Assembly (NCBI GenBank): GCA_023159155.1
Contig: JAJNNX010000052.1
Coordinates: forward strand, 248,001-312,000
Length of the DNA stretch: 64,000 nucleotides
Reading direction: 5' to 3'
From: Ustulina deusta
Lineage: Eukaryota; Ascomycota; Sordariomycetes; Xylariales; Xylariaceae
Shown: piece by piece, positions 45,681 to 56,986 of the stretch
Layout: every line of letters begins with the position of its first letter
How positions within the stretch are numbered: position 1 is the first letter of the stretch
Position numbers and translations under genes: made by a program
The notes under the pieces: generated by a model
What the model was told of the DNA's origin: nothing
What the model saw: only the letters and a program-made list of their open reading frames with translations
The model's database searches: none

Positions 45681-46481
45681 ATGTCGAAGTCGAGGAGCCT
45701 CATGAATGCTCGGTTGCACACGATGATCGAGGAAGGAAAGGAGGTCTGCGATGTCTACAAGTTCGCTGCCGAGAATGAATTAATCCCCACCTTGAAATCC
45801 CCATCCTGGCTGGTTTCGGGATTGGAATCTCTAAATTGGTTCACGATCGATGACAATACATGTGCGCCGCACGTTTGTTTTATCGAGCTCATAGAAAAGA
45901 CCCCGACATCTTGGGAGGCTACTCAGCTTGCTGCTCACACCATTTCGATACGCCAGGGGAGGTTACGGGGCCAAGCACAATACGCCACCGTTGTCGCCCA
46001 AAATCGTAGGATCGGGGCGTTAAAGTACGAGGACCACTGGAAGGCCCTGGTGAAGGATGTGGCGTCCAAGTTGTCATACCTTACCGCCGAGGGGCTGTAC
46101 ATTGACAACCTGGAGGACGCCGACAGCTGTCTCGAGGCCATCGAAGGCGCCGAGGATCTAACCGAGATTTTCCAGCCCGCCCAACCTATCTTATTCGTTG
46201 CGGGAATTGACCGCGCGTACGACCGGACCACGGGCTTCAGGTCGACGTGGACCTACACGATCCAGTCGGGGACTGCCGAGGGCCAAGCCGAAATAGATAC
46301 ACGCCTCCAGGTGACACAGTCCGACTTGGAGCAACGCGCCAAGGTGAAGCGGATGGTGGACGCGCTGATCCGCCTGTTCGACGGCAAGGGGAAGCTCGTG
46401 TTTGTCGTCGGGCCGGGCTTCGAGCATTTCGACGTCGCTGAATGTCAACGCATGGGCCATGTGCCCGTTTTCCAACTCTAA
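45681..46481 (+). CDS. Orphan protein of 266 residues, tandem paralogue A
   Basis: A single-exon frame starting MSKSRSLMNARLHTMIEEGK. It has no signal peptide and no membrane helix, and I recognise no family. Visible traits are an N-terminal helix with EVCDVYKFAAENE, a beta-strand-like stretch QPILFVAGIDRAYDR, a charged helix KVKRMVDALIRLF, and an end strand GKLVFVVGPGFEHFDV. The same sequence of traits recurs in the next gene downstream, which suggests an old tandem duplication. Codon use is GC-rich and ordinary, the flanks are AT-richer, and a TATA box precedes it. It is probably a soluble alpha/beta protein of unknown role. Confidence 0.8.
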   Translation: MSKSRSLMNARLHTMIEEGKEVCDVYKFAAENELIPTLKSPSWLVSGLESLNWFTIDDNTCAPHVCFIELIEKTPTSWEATQLAAHTISIRQGRLRGQAQYATVVAQNRRIGALKYEDHWKALVKDVASKLSYLTAEGLYIDNLEDADSCLEAIEGAEDLTEIFQPAQPILFVAGIDRAYDRTTGFRSTWTYTIQSGTAEGQAEIDTRLQVTQSDLEQRAKVKRMVDALIRLFDGKGKLVFVVGPGFEHFDVAECQRMGHVPVFQL

Positions 46482-47111
46482 ATCGTAAACGAGATATCGC
46501 CTCGCCAGCATGGAGACTAATAGACGGAGGGGATCTAGTTGTTATATTGATAGATACCTGCTCCTGTACGGATTTTCTGCACTGTCGCTGCTCAATCTTG
46601 TACTCAATGAGGTCTGGTCGCTTTGTATGTTCATAAACTGTAGTTATAAATGAACTTTATATTTTAGAACTTATATGCCTCTAGGTTATCTTCGGCTTTC
46701 TGGGTAACTAATATCGTCACGATTTCTGATCACGAGTTGGCCGCCGACCGAGTGAGTGATGTGATATTGATCCTACATATACTTGAGTGTTGGTTGTACA
46801 CGAGTGCTCCCAATTGCCGACAACAACGGAACCCTGTTTTACCCATGATCTAGGGATTAGGAATATAACGGCACATATAACAAGCTCGGTAAACTGTTGT
46901 TCCCGTCAGACAAACAACAGAAGAGGGCCTGTCAATAGTGTGTATATGCCGTTGCCTCCCGGTTCCCCCCTGACATTGTATGTAACCCCATTTATCATCT
47001 GACCGTCATTATCACTCTATATAAGAGACCAAGTCCTCCAAGCTTTCAATACATTTCCATTATCTCAAGTCCCTCAGTCACCACCCGGTTCTAAACTATC
47101 CACTAGAATCG
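46482..47111. other. Spacer between the two orphan genes
   Basis: No gene is seen. It holds the 3' end of paralogue A and the promoter of paralogue B. Confidence 0.55.
47015..47027 (+). promoter_or_regulatory. Candidate TATA box of the second orphan gene
   Basis: CTCTATATAAGAG lies about 90 nt before the ATG at 47112. Confidence 0.55.
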
Positions 47112-47744
47112 ATGTCGATCACCATGCCACCAAGGACACTCCTAGAGGCTGTTCACGAGTGTCCGGATATCTACGAACTCGCCGCAAGACTAGAGGGAAG
47201 CGCCGATGCACTGCACTGGGGTGCCATCCCACGCAGCATCGACTTCCTGGACAGGCCAGCGAACGAAATGACGCTTGTCGTGATGCCGTTCACCGCCGCA
47301 CGACTCGAAGAAGCATACCGGGAGGCCGTGAGACACGCCTATCCCTACGTCAAGTTATTCGGGACTCGCAACAAAGAAGCCCGTCCGGTGGCCATCGCGG
47401 TGCCCAGCCTATCGGCGACCGATCCCTCCGAGGTCTTGGGCTCGCTGGTCGAGCAGCTGTCGGTGCTGTTCAACCTCGACGGCACGAGCCTGGATTGGCG
47501 CAGCAAGCTCGAGGTCATGGCGCGCATCGGCGGCCCGGGGCTGCTCTGGCCCATCATCCACGTGCCGCTGGCGTATGTCGTGGACATCGACCGGGTGATC
47601 CATCGTCCGGAGACGGCTGTCCTCATCGAGGCCCTCAAGTCCCAAGTCGTGCTGAAACACGGAGGGCAGATCGTATTCTACACCAGCACCGATATTTCCG
47701 CGCAGCTCGGCCTCGGTCGCGCTCGGGTTGCTAATGTCTATTAA
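47112..47744 (+). CDS. Orphan protein of 210 residues, tandem paralogue B
   Basis: A single-exon frame starting MSITMPPRTLLEAVHE; a second Met four codons later is also possible. No known motif, signal peptide or membrane helix was seen. It parallels the preceding gene: CPDIYELAARLEG corresponds to the other's CDVYKFAAENE, LAYVVDIDRVIHR to ILFVAGIDRAYDR, LIEALKSQVVLKHGG to VDALIRLFDGKG, and QIVFYTSTDISAQ to KLVFVVGPGFEHF. Both end a few residues later. The pair is likely a diverged tandem duplication with a shared fold. Function is unknown. Confidence 0.8.
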   Translation: MSITMPPRTLLEAVHECPDIYELAARLEGSADALHWGAIPRSIDFLDRPANEMTLVVMPFTAARLEEAYREAVRHAYPYVKLFGTRNKEARPVAIAVPSLSATDPSEVLGSLVEQLSVLFNLDGTSLDWRSKLEVMARIGGPGLLWPIIHVPLAYVVDIDRVIHRPETAVLIEALKSQVVLKHGGQIVFYTSTDISAQLGLGRARVANVY

Positions 47745-48802
47745 GCGGGAAGAACGCATTCAAGAATCCGGGGAGAATAGTTCAACATAAATTGCTAATC
47801 ACGTCATGTTCTAACCCTTTCGTTGCATTGAGTGTGAAGTTCTAGGTTAAACGATGTGCTCTGACTTTCATGGACGCACGATCTAGCCCGATTCCGTCTA
47901 CACGGCTCACAGTCAGAGCGAAACTACAGCGCTACCGATTCTCCTAGTAAAGCAGTATTCCACCATTCATGAAGGACGTAATATAATCCCGAGGTGTATA
48001 ATATGACTCAACCGAAAGATGACTGGACCTCATGATCCCAATGAAAAGGGCTAGTTCCTGAAGTGCCGAGTCACAAGTGTAACGTGCAGGAAATGCCGAT
48101 GCGCCTTTTGTCGAGTGACATGCTGCAATTTTTCCACACCCTGCCTCCTTACATCTTGAAGTGTGTTGCAGATGACACATGAGAGTTTCTTGTATCCAAT
48201 GAACACGGGGTTGCCATTGCGGCAAACACAACACACAAAGATTTGCGAAACAACGCGTGCGTCCTTTAGCGCCCGCCAGATGACTCAATGGGATGGTGGG
48301 AATAACTGACTAGATGTACAGCCTGGCTACCTGATACCTCCCACGTCGCGAAAGGATCCAGAGTATCCTCCAGCTTGAAAGATAGCCCCAGTGTATCTGG
48401 CTATCTATATGTTTGTATCTCTATCTAGACCTACTCCATGAACGTATTGGTGTCATATATACAAAGGAGTTTGTGGCAAAACCCGAACGGTACCCACAGT
48501 GAAGGTCTACTTTTGCTTGTTTAAAGATGGGCTCAAGTTCGGAAGGCTGTGAAGAACGTGATCCCAAGAACAGAGGCTAAGCATCCGTAGTCTCTTCTCG
48601 ATAGCTTAGAGATACCGCCGAGAAAATCTTCTCATCTAGTTGCCGCTTCTCACCGCACTCTTCCAACAAAACCTATCTACTGATGCGGCCTCGCGAAATA
48701 GTATCGCGGAACATGGAAATCTAGTATGGCGTAGCCCAGCTCGCCACTCCATCATGCGTGAATACGATCATTAGTCATCCCGTCGCATCCCGCTATGACC
48801 CA
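47745..48802. other. Gene-poor spacer
   Basis: No supported gene. It holds the 3' ends of paralogue B (plus strand) and of the acyl-CoA synthetase (minus strand). Confidence 0.5.
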
Positions 48803-50815
48803 TCACAGTTGGACCCTCCCAGCCTTGAGGGCATCGAGGTCTTTCTCCGCGAACGGCACGTATGCCTGGCTTCCCGGGGGCAGCCAATACATGCGGTCAT
48901 CAGTCGCAGTATACTTGATAGCGGCGACGTCGATGCCCTCGGAGCGGAGCTTCTGTTTCTGAAGCTTGTGTGTACCCGTATACGCAAGACTTTTCGTGAC
49001 TCTCAAGAACAGCGGCACGGCATACCGCGGGAGACTCGCGAGACAGTGTGCGGCGAGGGCCGCGAAGTCGAACTCTTTCCCGTTCAGGACCTCTTCGGTC
49101 GGCACGACGGCCGCGCATCCGGCTCGTCCGTCCGCGTTCGGCACCAGCACCCCGTAGACGTTCGTCTCGGCCACTTGAGGGAATCCACCGATGACGTCGC
49201 TGACTTCGTTCGTGGACACGTTCTCCGAGTGCCAGCGGAAGGTGTCCCCCAGTCGGTCGACGAAAAAGAGGCGGCCTTGGCTGTCTAGTTTCAAGAGATC
49301 ACCGGATCGAAACCAAAGGTCGCCTTTCTGGAACACGTCGGATATTCGCCTCTTCACCGTCGCAGATTTGTTATTAAAGTATTGGGGCGTGCCCATGTCG
49401 GGGTCGGCCGGGTTCACTACGATTAGTTTGGAGTCGGTTAGTCTTTGGCCTTCCGGTTGAAGCCGTCATGTCAAGAAACTCACTTTGGTTTATCAACTCG
49501 CCGGGTTCATCTGCCTTCGCCTCGATGGCCCAGCCATCTTTCCCTCGGACCACCTCCAGCGTGTCAGGATCGACAAGAATGCGCCTCTCGTCGCGGTTGA
49601 GCAGACGCGAGAGCGGACCACGCACAGCGATCGCGTTCCGCGAGAAATCGCCCCTGTTCGGGTTCGTCATGGCGGACATGCCGTCGCTGGCCCCGTATAG
49701 CTCGTTGATGCACTCGATGCCGAAGCGTTCCCGAAAGCGCTCCCACACATCGGGTCGCATGCCATTACCCCATGCCATGCGCACGTTGTGGGCGCGGTCG
49801 AGCGGGCCCGGCGGTGCATTGACAAGGTAGCGGCACAGCTCGCCGACATACTGGATATGCGTGGCCTTGGACTGGTGGACTTCCGGCCAGAACTTGGAGT
49901 GGCTGAACTTTCTGCTCAAGACCACGGTGGCGCCGGTGAAGATGCACGGCAAGGTACATAGCAACAATCCCGCGGCATGGTACAACGGCAAACACGTGTG
50001 CATGCGGTCGCCTGGCTTGAGACGTAAATATCCCCCGATGCTATGGCCGAAAATTATGGGTCGTGATCGGGGGAGAATGACGCCTTTGGGTAAACCGGTT
50101 GTACCGGAAGTATATAACAGGTATGCCGTATCTGCGGGATTCAGGCCGATGCGGCGTTCCGTGGGTAGCGGGTCGGTGTCTTTGAGCGCCCCTATGAAGG
50201 TCGGGCCGTAGTAGACCGTCTCGATGCCGGCATCCCGCAGCTCCGGCTCAACCGGGGAAACCAAGTTCCGGATCTGCTCATCTGTAATGAGGTAGCGTGA
50301 CGTGGAGAGCTTGACGCTGTGCGTGAGCCCGTTCCCGGTGAGATTGCAGTTGAGAAGGGCAGACGCGGCCCCGATGGCCTCCAAGGCGAGCATGAGCATA
50401 AGGTATTCGGGCGTGTTGCCTCCGTCCAGCGCCACGACCTCGCCCTTCTTGATTCCCAGGTCCTTGAGAAGCCAGTTCGCAATTGGCTGGAGCGCACGGT
50501 AGAATTCCGTGTAAGTCCATTGACGACCCTCGAATATGAGGAACAGGTTGTCGCCGGCGGGGGTGCCGGCGCGATGCTCGAAAATGGTATACGTGAGCAG
50601 CTTGTTCTCGCGCGTCTTCTTGGCGATATATCGCGTGCCTAACACGGCGGCGAGCTTCCTGCTTCCCTGGCGGATATCGTTTCGAATCAAAAGCCGCGCA
50701 TCAAGGTACATGCCAGCGGCGAGTGCGCCGACGGCCGCACCCGCGACACTGGCGACTTTGGGGCCATGTTAGCTTGTTGTGATAGATGCCGACGAGATGG
50801 TAACTTACGCGACAT
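48803..50815 (-). CDS. FATP/Fat1-type very-long-chain acyl-CoA synthetase
   Basis: Exons 48803-49416, 49484-50755 and a 7-nt first exon 50809-50815 (ATGTCGC) give 630 residues. The first splice yields MSLASVAGAAVGALAAGMYL, a glycine/alanine-rich N-terminal membrane helix. Landmarks are GRQWTYTEFY, the AMP-binding P-loop YTSGTTGLPKG (from Tyr217), NELYGASDG (motif A5-like), FRSGDLLKLDSQGRLFFVDR (ATP/ribose contact, A7-A8), and the FATP-specific DTFRWHSENVST. The enzyme activates very long-chain fatty acids with ATP and CoA and couples this to import, as for yeast Fat1 at the ER, peroxisome and plasma membrane. The tiny start exon is supported by consensus GTAAGT and by phase. Confidence 0.92.
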
Positions 50816-52561
50816 GGGTGGCAGAAAGGTTTACAGATAAGGTACTTGATGCGATGTGAGTGCTGTGAGACATGAAGCGGCACACTGAGCCTGGCATGTC
50901 GGCCGATCTGAGTAAGTCGTGCGACGAAACAGCACTAGAAGGAATTGGAGAGTGTTGCCGAACGTACCGAGGCATCGACTTACAAACGGTCGATCCATGC
51001 AAGGGGGCTAACGTTGTGTTCAACCCACATATACAGTGAGCAAGGATCCTCCATATAAGCAGGCAGAGTTTGTAAAGAGCGGACTAAGACACGCTGTGTT
51101 GAAGGTGCGGACACCTATATTTCCTAGACTAATGTATTTAGTAGATAACCTGGCAAACTGTAGTTGTGTCTAGGATTAGGTACCTACCTCCTAGAGGTAC
51201 CTAGAGTCTCATGTATAGGTACCTACTTAATTCGTAAGCGGTTGCTTGATACAGCTTGTGGCCAGCGATAATACGCCTGCCTCAACAAGAGAAATCATAT
51301 GTTCATGCTAGTGACGTCTTCGTGGCCCCATCGTTCCTTCAGCAGGCCAAACTACAGACTTGCACCGGAACACGGGCCATCCCGCTTAGTAGAGGCAATT
51401 CCCCATCTGCTCGAAATCCACATGGCTCTGGGGGTGGGGTCCCAGTTGTCTTACCAGCTTTTCAAGTGAGCTATATCTTACATAGTAGGTACATACCTTA
51501 TCCAGATTCCAGGCTCTCCCAGGCGATTCAAGGTCCTTCTGGGCATCTACGACATTGGCATTATCTTTACAGTCATCTTAGTACTTATATATACATGTAG
51601 TTCTTATCAAGATAAGCACCTATGACTAGGGCGTATATTCTGTTGCTTCAAATTCTTACATTGACTGTATGTCTAATATTATTCTCGGTATCACGAGCTA
51701 AAAATTCTATAAGCGCTGAGACAGAACACATTGTCCGGTGCTGTGATGGGGTATGGGCTGCCCAGCCTTGGCGTGAATTCAGCTGCGACGCCGTTGTTTG
51801 GAAACGGAAATGCAGCGACTCACCCACCATCCCAAATGCGCACCTGATCTGCTGCTGCTTCAGCACCAGTACTTTTATAAAATCCTGGAATTAGATCTAT
51901 AGGGATTCTCTACTGGTAGAAGCAACGTTATATAAGTGTATAACACCAGCGTTTTTAAGGGCATTTATATGGAACTGGTTGGCATTAATTAATTGTTTTT
52001 GAACAAATATCTAGCATCGGCCAAATGAGGAATAAATGGGAGTATCTTCAAATACGTTGTTTTCTTGGCTTCATAATCCTTGCCCAAATGTACTGGTGCC
52101 GGGTTGGCAGTCTGAGATGGAGCAGCTGTTAATTGGCGTAGATTATAGACTACCTGCAATATCTCGCGATGCTGCGTGCCTAGTGTAGTAGCAAATGCCC
52201 TCATGTGCGAGCGCTATCCCGAATCGAAATCAGGGGCATGCAGCCAGGGCTGAAAAAAAACCAGCGTCAGTATTGGCGCTTGGCAATCAGATAGCAAATT
52301 CAACCAGCTGAGTTTCCTTCAGCTACACTCTGGTTTCCGGGTCATGACTCCTACCCATGGCCAGGGGCACTGCTAATTTCACAAGAAGGATTCAGTATCT
52401 TGGCGGAGGTCCATGAAATCGCATATATTTCCCCGTCTTTTGCTTTGCATCGTGGATGTCGCATTCTCGCCTCCACCAAGCTTGGGTTCTCCGTGAAATC
52501 TCCAGCACACACTTCATACCGTCGCCGATTGCGGACTCAATTCCTTCCAAAGGACGTAGCC
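50816..52561. other. Divergent upstream region of FATP and HET genes
   Basis: No supported gene over 1.7 kb. A dense group of GGTACCTA words occurs at 51178-51232. The last 160 bases before 52562 are open in the HET frame but contain no in-frame ATG. Confidence 0.5.
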
Positions 52562-55257
52562 ATGGCGTCCACTCCGCGATACCTTCTCCACCGTCATGAC
52601 GGCAACCAATTCTCCATTGTTGAGACCGGTGGACACTCGTACGATTATGACATCGTCTCCTATTGCTGGGGAGACCCTGTCGACAAGTACGACTACAACC
52701 ACGTCCGAGAGGAGGATGAGATCGATGGTTGGGACTCGGAGAAGGATAGAATCGATGGCCTAAACTGGGACATCGAAATCCGCCGAGAAAAGGTAGACTG
52801 GTTCAAAAGATTGATGCACTTCAAAGACGTCGAGTATTTGTGGGCGGACTCTATTTGCATCAACAAGAACGACAAGGAGCAGGAGGCTGAGGAACTATCG
52901 AAGATGTTCCAGTATTACAAGGTGCGTATCAAAACTTCCCGTGCTTGCTCCCTTAGTCTTGCCGTCTCGCGTGCTCGGGCAGGTTCTATGAGGCTGACCT
53001 TAGGGATCTTGACTGACATGTTTCTGTGCATGCAGAGCGCGCGGAATTGTTACATTCAGATAGATATGCCTGAGCTATTCGATCCCCATCAAATCGCGGA
53101 TGATCTTAAGCTGCTCGATCATATTATATCCAATGTCCGCGGGGCGTCGATGGTCATGGACACCATGAAACTATCTCCGAATCTGGAAGCGCGCCTCACA
53201 CAATGGACCAAGACACCCTGGATACATAGAGGATTATCAGAGGCGGCTGCGAGATCTGCGGGAATGGATATTGGCGTCATGAACTGTTATAACACATGCG
53301 TCAGCCACGTCAAGTCTTTGTTCGACAACGAGTATTTCACTCGAGTTTGGACCTTCCAAGAGATGATATGTAAGTAATTCCCGGAGTGCATTTTCCCTCT
53401 GGCCTTTTTCAAGAGAGCAATGTCTCCTTCGCGGGATGGATAATGCATGCTCCCGAAACACTTGCAGGTCTACTAATACTGGGAATTCTAGTGGGGAAGA
53501 ATCTCCAAATCGTGGGGGTAACCGATGGCTTTATGTCCGACATAGGGACTCTCTTTGAATGGATGGAGCTGGCGAGGGACTGTGACGACAAGGCACACAA
53601 GCTTTACAGTTGGATAGCTGGCCCAAGAGTCGTCAAGACTGCGTCGATAAGCTTAGTCTTGGGGTTAATAGAGAACGACAGTAACCGCTTGGACTGGCTG
53701 ACGACAATGGTCATGAGTATCGATGCTGCCAGAATCGACATTATCAACGGTGGCCAACGCTGGTGGGTAGAGAACCAAAAGGGGGTCAGCAATATATTCT
53801 CGGCAATATCCCTTACGCCCCGGTCATGCCGAGAGATGGAAGATCTTTTCAGGGGACTACTCGGCATCTTCAGTGGACTCTTTACACCAGAGGAAATTAA
53901 GGAGAAGATATCGGGGAACGACATTGACAAGATGTCGTTTGCCTTTTTCAAGCAACTCTCCAGCGAGACAGGCGTCGCGTGGACTAAGCTCTCCGTCAGT
54001 GCGAGACAGAGAGACGAATGGGATTGGATTCCCGTGGTAGAGCAGAAACACGACCCAGCTGAGAAGGCTGGAGAAGCAGAGCAACAAGCAGAGCAGCAAG
54101 CACAACAACAAGCAGAACAACAAGCAGAACATGAAGCAAAGAAGGAGGGAGGAGAAACACAACAGAAAACGAAGCGAAAGCCAAATCACCTCAAGACGGA
54201 TATCTTTGCCGGAGTAGTCAGATTGGGGTATCTGAAGAAAAGCATAGCAAAAGCAGAGGGGCTGACGGGACTGCTCGGGACCCCACGGCAGCTCATGAGC
54301 ATCCACCTGAAAGAGGTGAACCCGCACTTCCACTTCATCTTCAAGGGCTGCAATTGCGGGAAAAAAGTTGGGCTCCTCAAGCGGAAGCAGATTCCTACGC
54401 ACGATCAGCCGCTCGACGTGACCGGCGACGAGACGGGCAAGACACTCGCGCAATGCGCGACTATTCTCGGCTGTCTTCTGGATCCCGCGGGTGACGTGCA
54501 AGAATACAAGGGGAGGTTGCTGAAGCGCCTAGCTCCGCAATGGGATATGACGGACCCCAGCGCGAAGCCCTTCGAATGGCACGACAGATGTGTCTCGGGC
54601 ACGTACTGGGCGGCGGTCAAATCCGCCTTCGATCTGCCGACGCACAGCATGTCGATGAGCTACAGGATGGGCGCCATAACGTACTGCCGATCCCGGCTGG
54701 CGAAGGGCAGCACGGCCAACATCTCGTGCGAAGTTCGCGTCAACTGCGGGTGCACCATCATCGCTCCGTTCAGTCTGGTATTCGAGGCTCTTACGGCCGT
54801 CAAGGGCAGTTCCCTCGGCAACGCAACGGCCAGGGTTGACCGGGAAGTCTGCGTTGACGGAGAAGACAGGATCACCCTGAGCGACGGGCTCGGTTTGGTA
54901 CAGATAGGGGACCTGGGCAAGACTTATAACCTGATGGCATTTGGAGGCGACCTGAAGTTCCACAAGCGCTGGGCGAGCTCCTGCCGCACGCGCAAGATGA
55001 CGGTCCCGCAGAAGCTGATGGCGTCTTCCCCGCCCACGGGCAGGGCGCTGATCAAGTCGGATTTTACGCACAATATTTTGCATATGCTGAGAAACTACGG
55101 CTATGTAGAAACCTGGGGCGGAAACCTACTGATATATCGGGACCATCCCCTCGGTAAATACAAGATCAGGGGGGTCTGTATTGACAAAAAGATTCAGAGG
55201 AAGAAGGAAGAAATGGATCAGGGTGTGCCGATTACGAAGGTTGTGAGGATTAAGTAA
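52562..55257 (+). CDS. HET-domain (heterokaryon incompatibility) protein
   Basis: Three exons (52562-52921, 53036-53369, 53492-55257) give 819 residues. The HET domain shows its three usual blocks: DYDIVSYCWGDP (near residue 30), EYLWADSICINKND (near 95) and FTRVWTFQEMILGKN, the last recreated by the second splice. The roughly 550 residues after the domain match no family I recognise. They include a glutamine/alanine/glutamate repeat (AEQQAEQQAQQQAEQQAEHE, about 54079-54140), a CNCGKK motif and several cysteines. HET domains are TIR-like effectors that trigger cell death on non-self recognition or act downstream of NLRs. The start is the first ATG in frame (MASTPRYLLHRHDG). The first intron is 114 nt and has no in-frame stop. 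Confidence 0.87.
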
Positions 55258-55773
55258 GTCGGACAGGCCTGAGTTAGGTAATGGGTTTTGTGATATGAAT
55301 CAAAGGCTATGGAAGATAATGATACCAAAAGTGTAGGCAGGTACGGCCTAGGGTAGGTATGTATATATAGAGTAGCTACAGTGCTAGGACACTAGGTCCC
55401 CTCTATTCTTTCTACAACTTTAATACAACCAAACCATTCTGCAGTCTACAAAAAGTGTCGGGGGCCAGGACACAGCGGGATACGTTAGGGTGGTTAAGGA
55501 TGACGAATGTGGAATTTCATTACTTGTATGTATTAATTCGCTTCTAATTGTCGGATTGTTGGTTAAATTCCGAAAGTTGCGTCGATTAAAGCTACCATTG
55601 ATTGCCCCCAATGTCGGGATGTCGACCAGAATATCTCAGCATACATAGATGTATGCAACCACTCTACCTAGGTAAGCACTGTTATATCAATGCAAACCCA
55701 TGTGAAATTCAGCGAGGAAAAGTCACACGACTATCCCCCGCGACTAAGCCCAACCGGACAATGTTGGGATTTA
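55258..55773. other. Convergent 3' flank HET / PPOX-like
   Basis: No gene is seen in these 516 bases; a CTACCTAGGTA word lies at 55664-55674. Confidence 0.55.
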
Positions 55774-56986
55774 TCAAGGTATTCCTGCGACGCTCGCTAA
55801 GGCACTCGGCATGGAGGTAACTTGCGAGAGTAAGCCTTGCATGCGTCTCTGGGCGGGGAAATACTCGAAGGCCGGGTGTGTTGCAGCTAGTATCGCAACC
55901 AAGGCTGCCAGGAGCGCGATGATGATGTAAGCAGCATGCAGTTCGCCATTCGCCAGGCTCCCCTTCTTCGGCGCCATCTTTCCGACCATCTTCTGGACGG
56001 GCTCGATGGCGAACTCCTTCCCGGCCTTCAACCCCCTGCGCATGCCCGGAAGCCCATCCATGCTCCACGCGTTCTTGAGCGCCCAGTAGCGATCCATGCT
56101 CTCCTTCTCATTCCCCTCCTCGTATCTCTTGGTCTTCTTCTTGAAGTGGTCTTCGAGCACGCGGCAGTAGTCGACGAAGGAGAAAAACGGAACCTGGTAC
56201 CCGCAGGACGTTCCGACCTGGTGAATGTCGACGACGATGACGGATCGGGTGCCCGGCATGGTTGTGATGTTCTCGCGCGCCACGATCTCATTGAATTCTG
56301 CCGAGCCGTATTCCAGCACCTTGCCTTTGCCCCAGAGTCTTAGGATGCGGGGTGGGCCCTCGAATGCATTGAAGACTGCAGACGTGGCGTCTATGTTAGT
56401 TCTAGAGAGGGTAGAAGAGCCAGTGGCGCCGAGCTGAGGGCCTGCAGCTTATAGCTCTGCAAAAAAAGCCACTTACGAATGGTAATGCGGCCATTGCCGG
56501 GCTCTAACAGGTGGGATATTGTCTCATTCCCCGACCCCGTCCTGCAAAATTTAGAGTCTGTGCCTTATCCATTTATAACGCGGTTTGAGGAGATTGAGAA
56601 CACGTAGGGGACATTGAGATACGAGACATGCTACTAGAATGGGGAGATGTCACTCACATATCCATGTACCAAAAGGTTCTTCGATCAGGAACACCAAAGC
56701 AGTCCCCGCCTTTCGGAGACACATTGACATGACCACTGATCATCGGTTAGTCGCTTACGTTGTTCGACAGAGCCATTGGCTCCGAAAGTACGTGACTGGC
56801 TAATGAAGGCGCTTTGCCTGGCATAGAGCCTGGACGACAGTTTTGAAGGTGCCGATATGACCGATTCAATTGACTCGATCGGATCACTTACTGTCTAGAA
56901 AGTGGCGCCGTCGAGACCCAGAAGACCTTCTGTTTCACGATCCAGTCCATCACATTTTCGGGGATTTCCTCGTAGAATGCACCCAT
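55774..56986 (-). CDS. Pyridoxamine-5'-phosphate-oxidase-like FMN-binding protein
   Basis: Four exons (55774-56375, 56477-56541, 56658-56735, 56892-56986) give 279 residues. It reads MGAFYEEIPENVMDWIVKQK, FWVSTAPLSR, HVNVSPKGGDCFGVPDRR, TFWYMDMTGSGNETISHLL, NGRITILFNAFEGPPRILRL and WGKGKVLEYGS. This is the complete split-barrel core of the fungal PPOX-like family (the GNETxxHLxENGRITxMFxAFEGPP pattern). Members bind FMN or F420-like flavins; the substrate of this branch is not established. Unusually for a barrel protein, a C-terminal hydrophobic helix follows (AAYIIIALLAALVAILAA), suggesting membrane attachment. It is convergent to the HET gene. Confidence 0.88.

Noticed and set aside
54529..55083. 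Minus-strand frames opposite HET exon 3
   Set aside because: They are GC-driven shadows rich in Arg, Ala and Gly with no motif.
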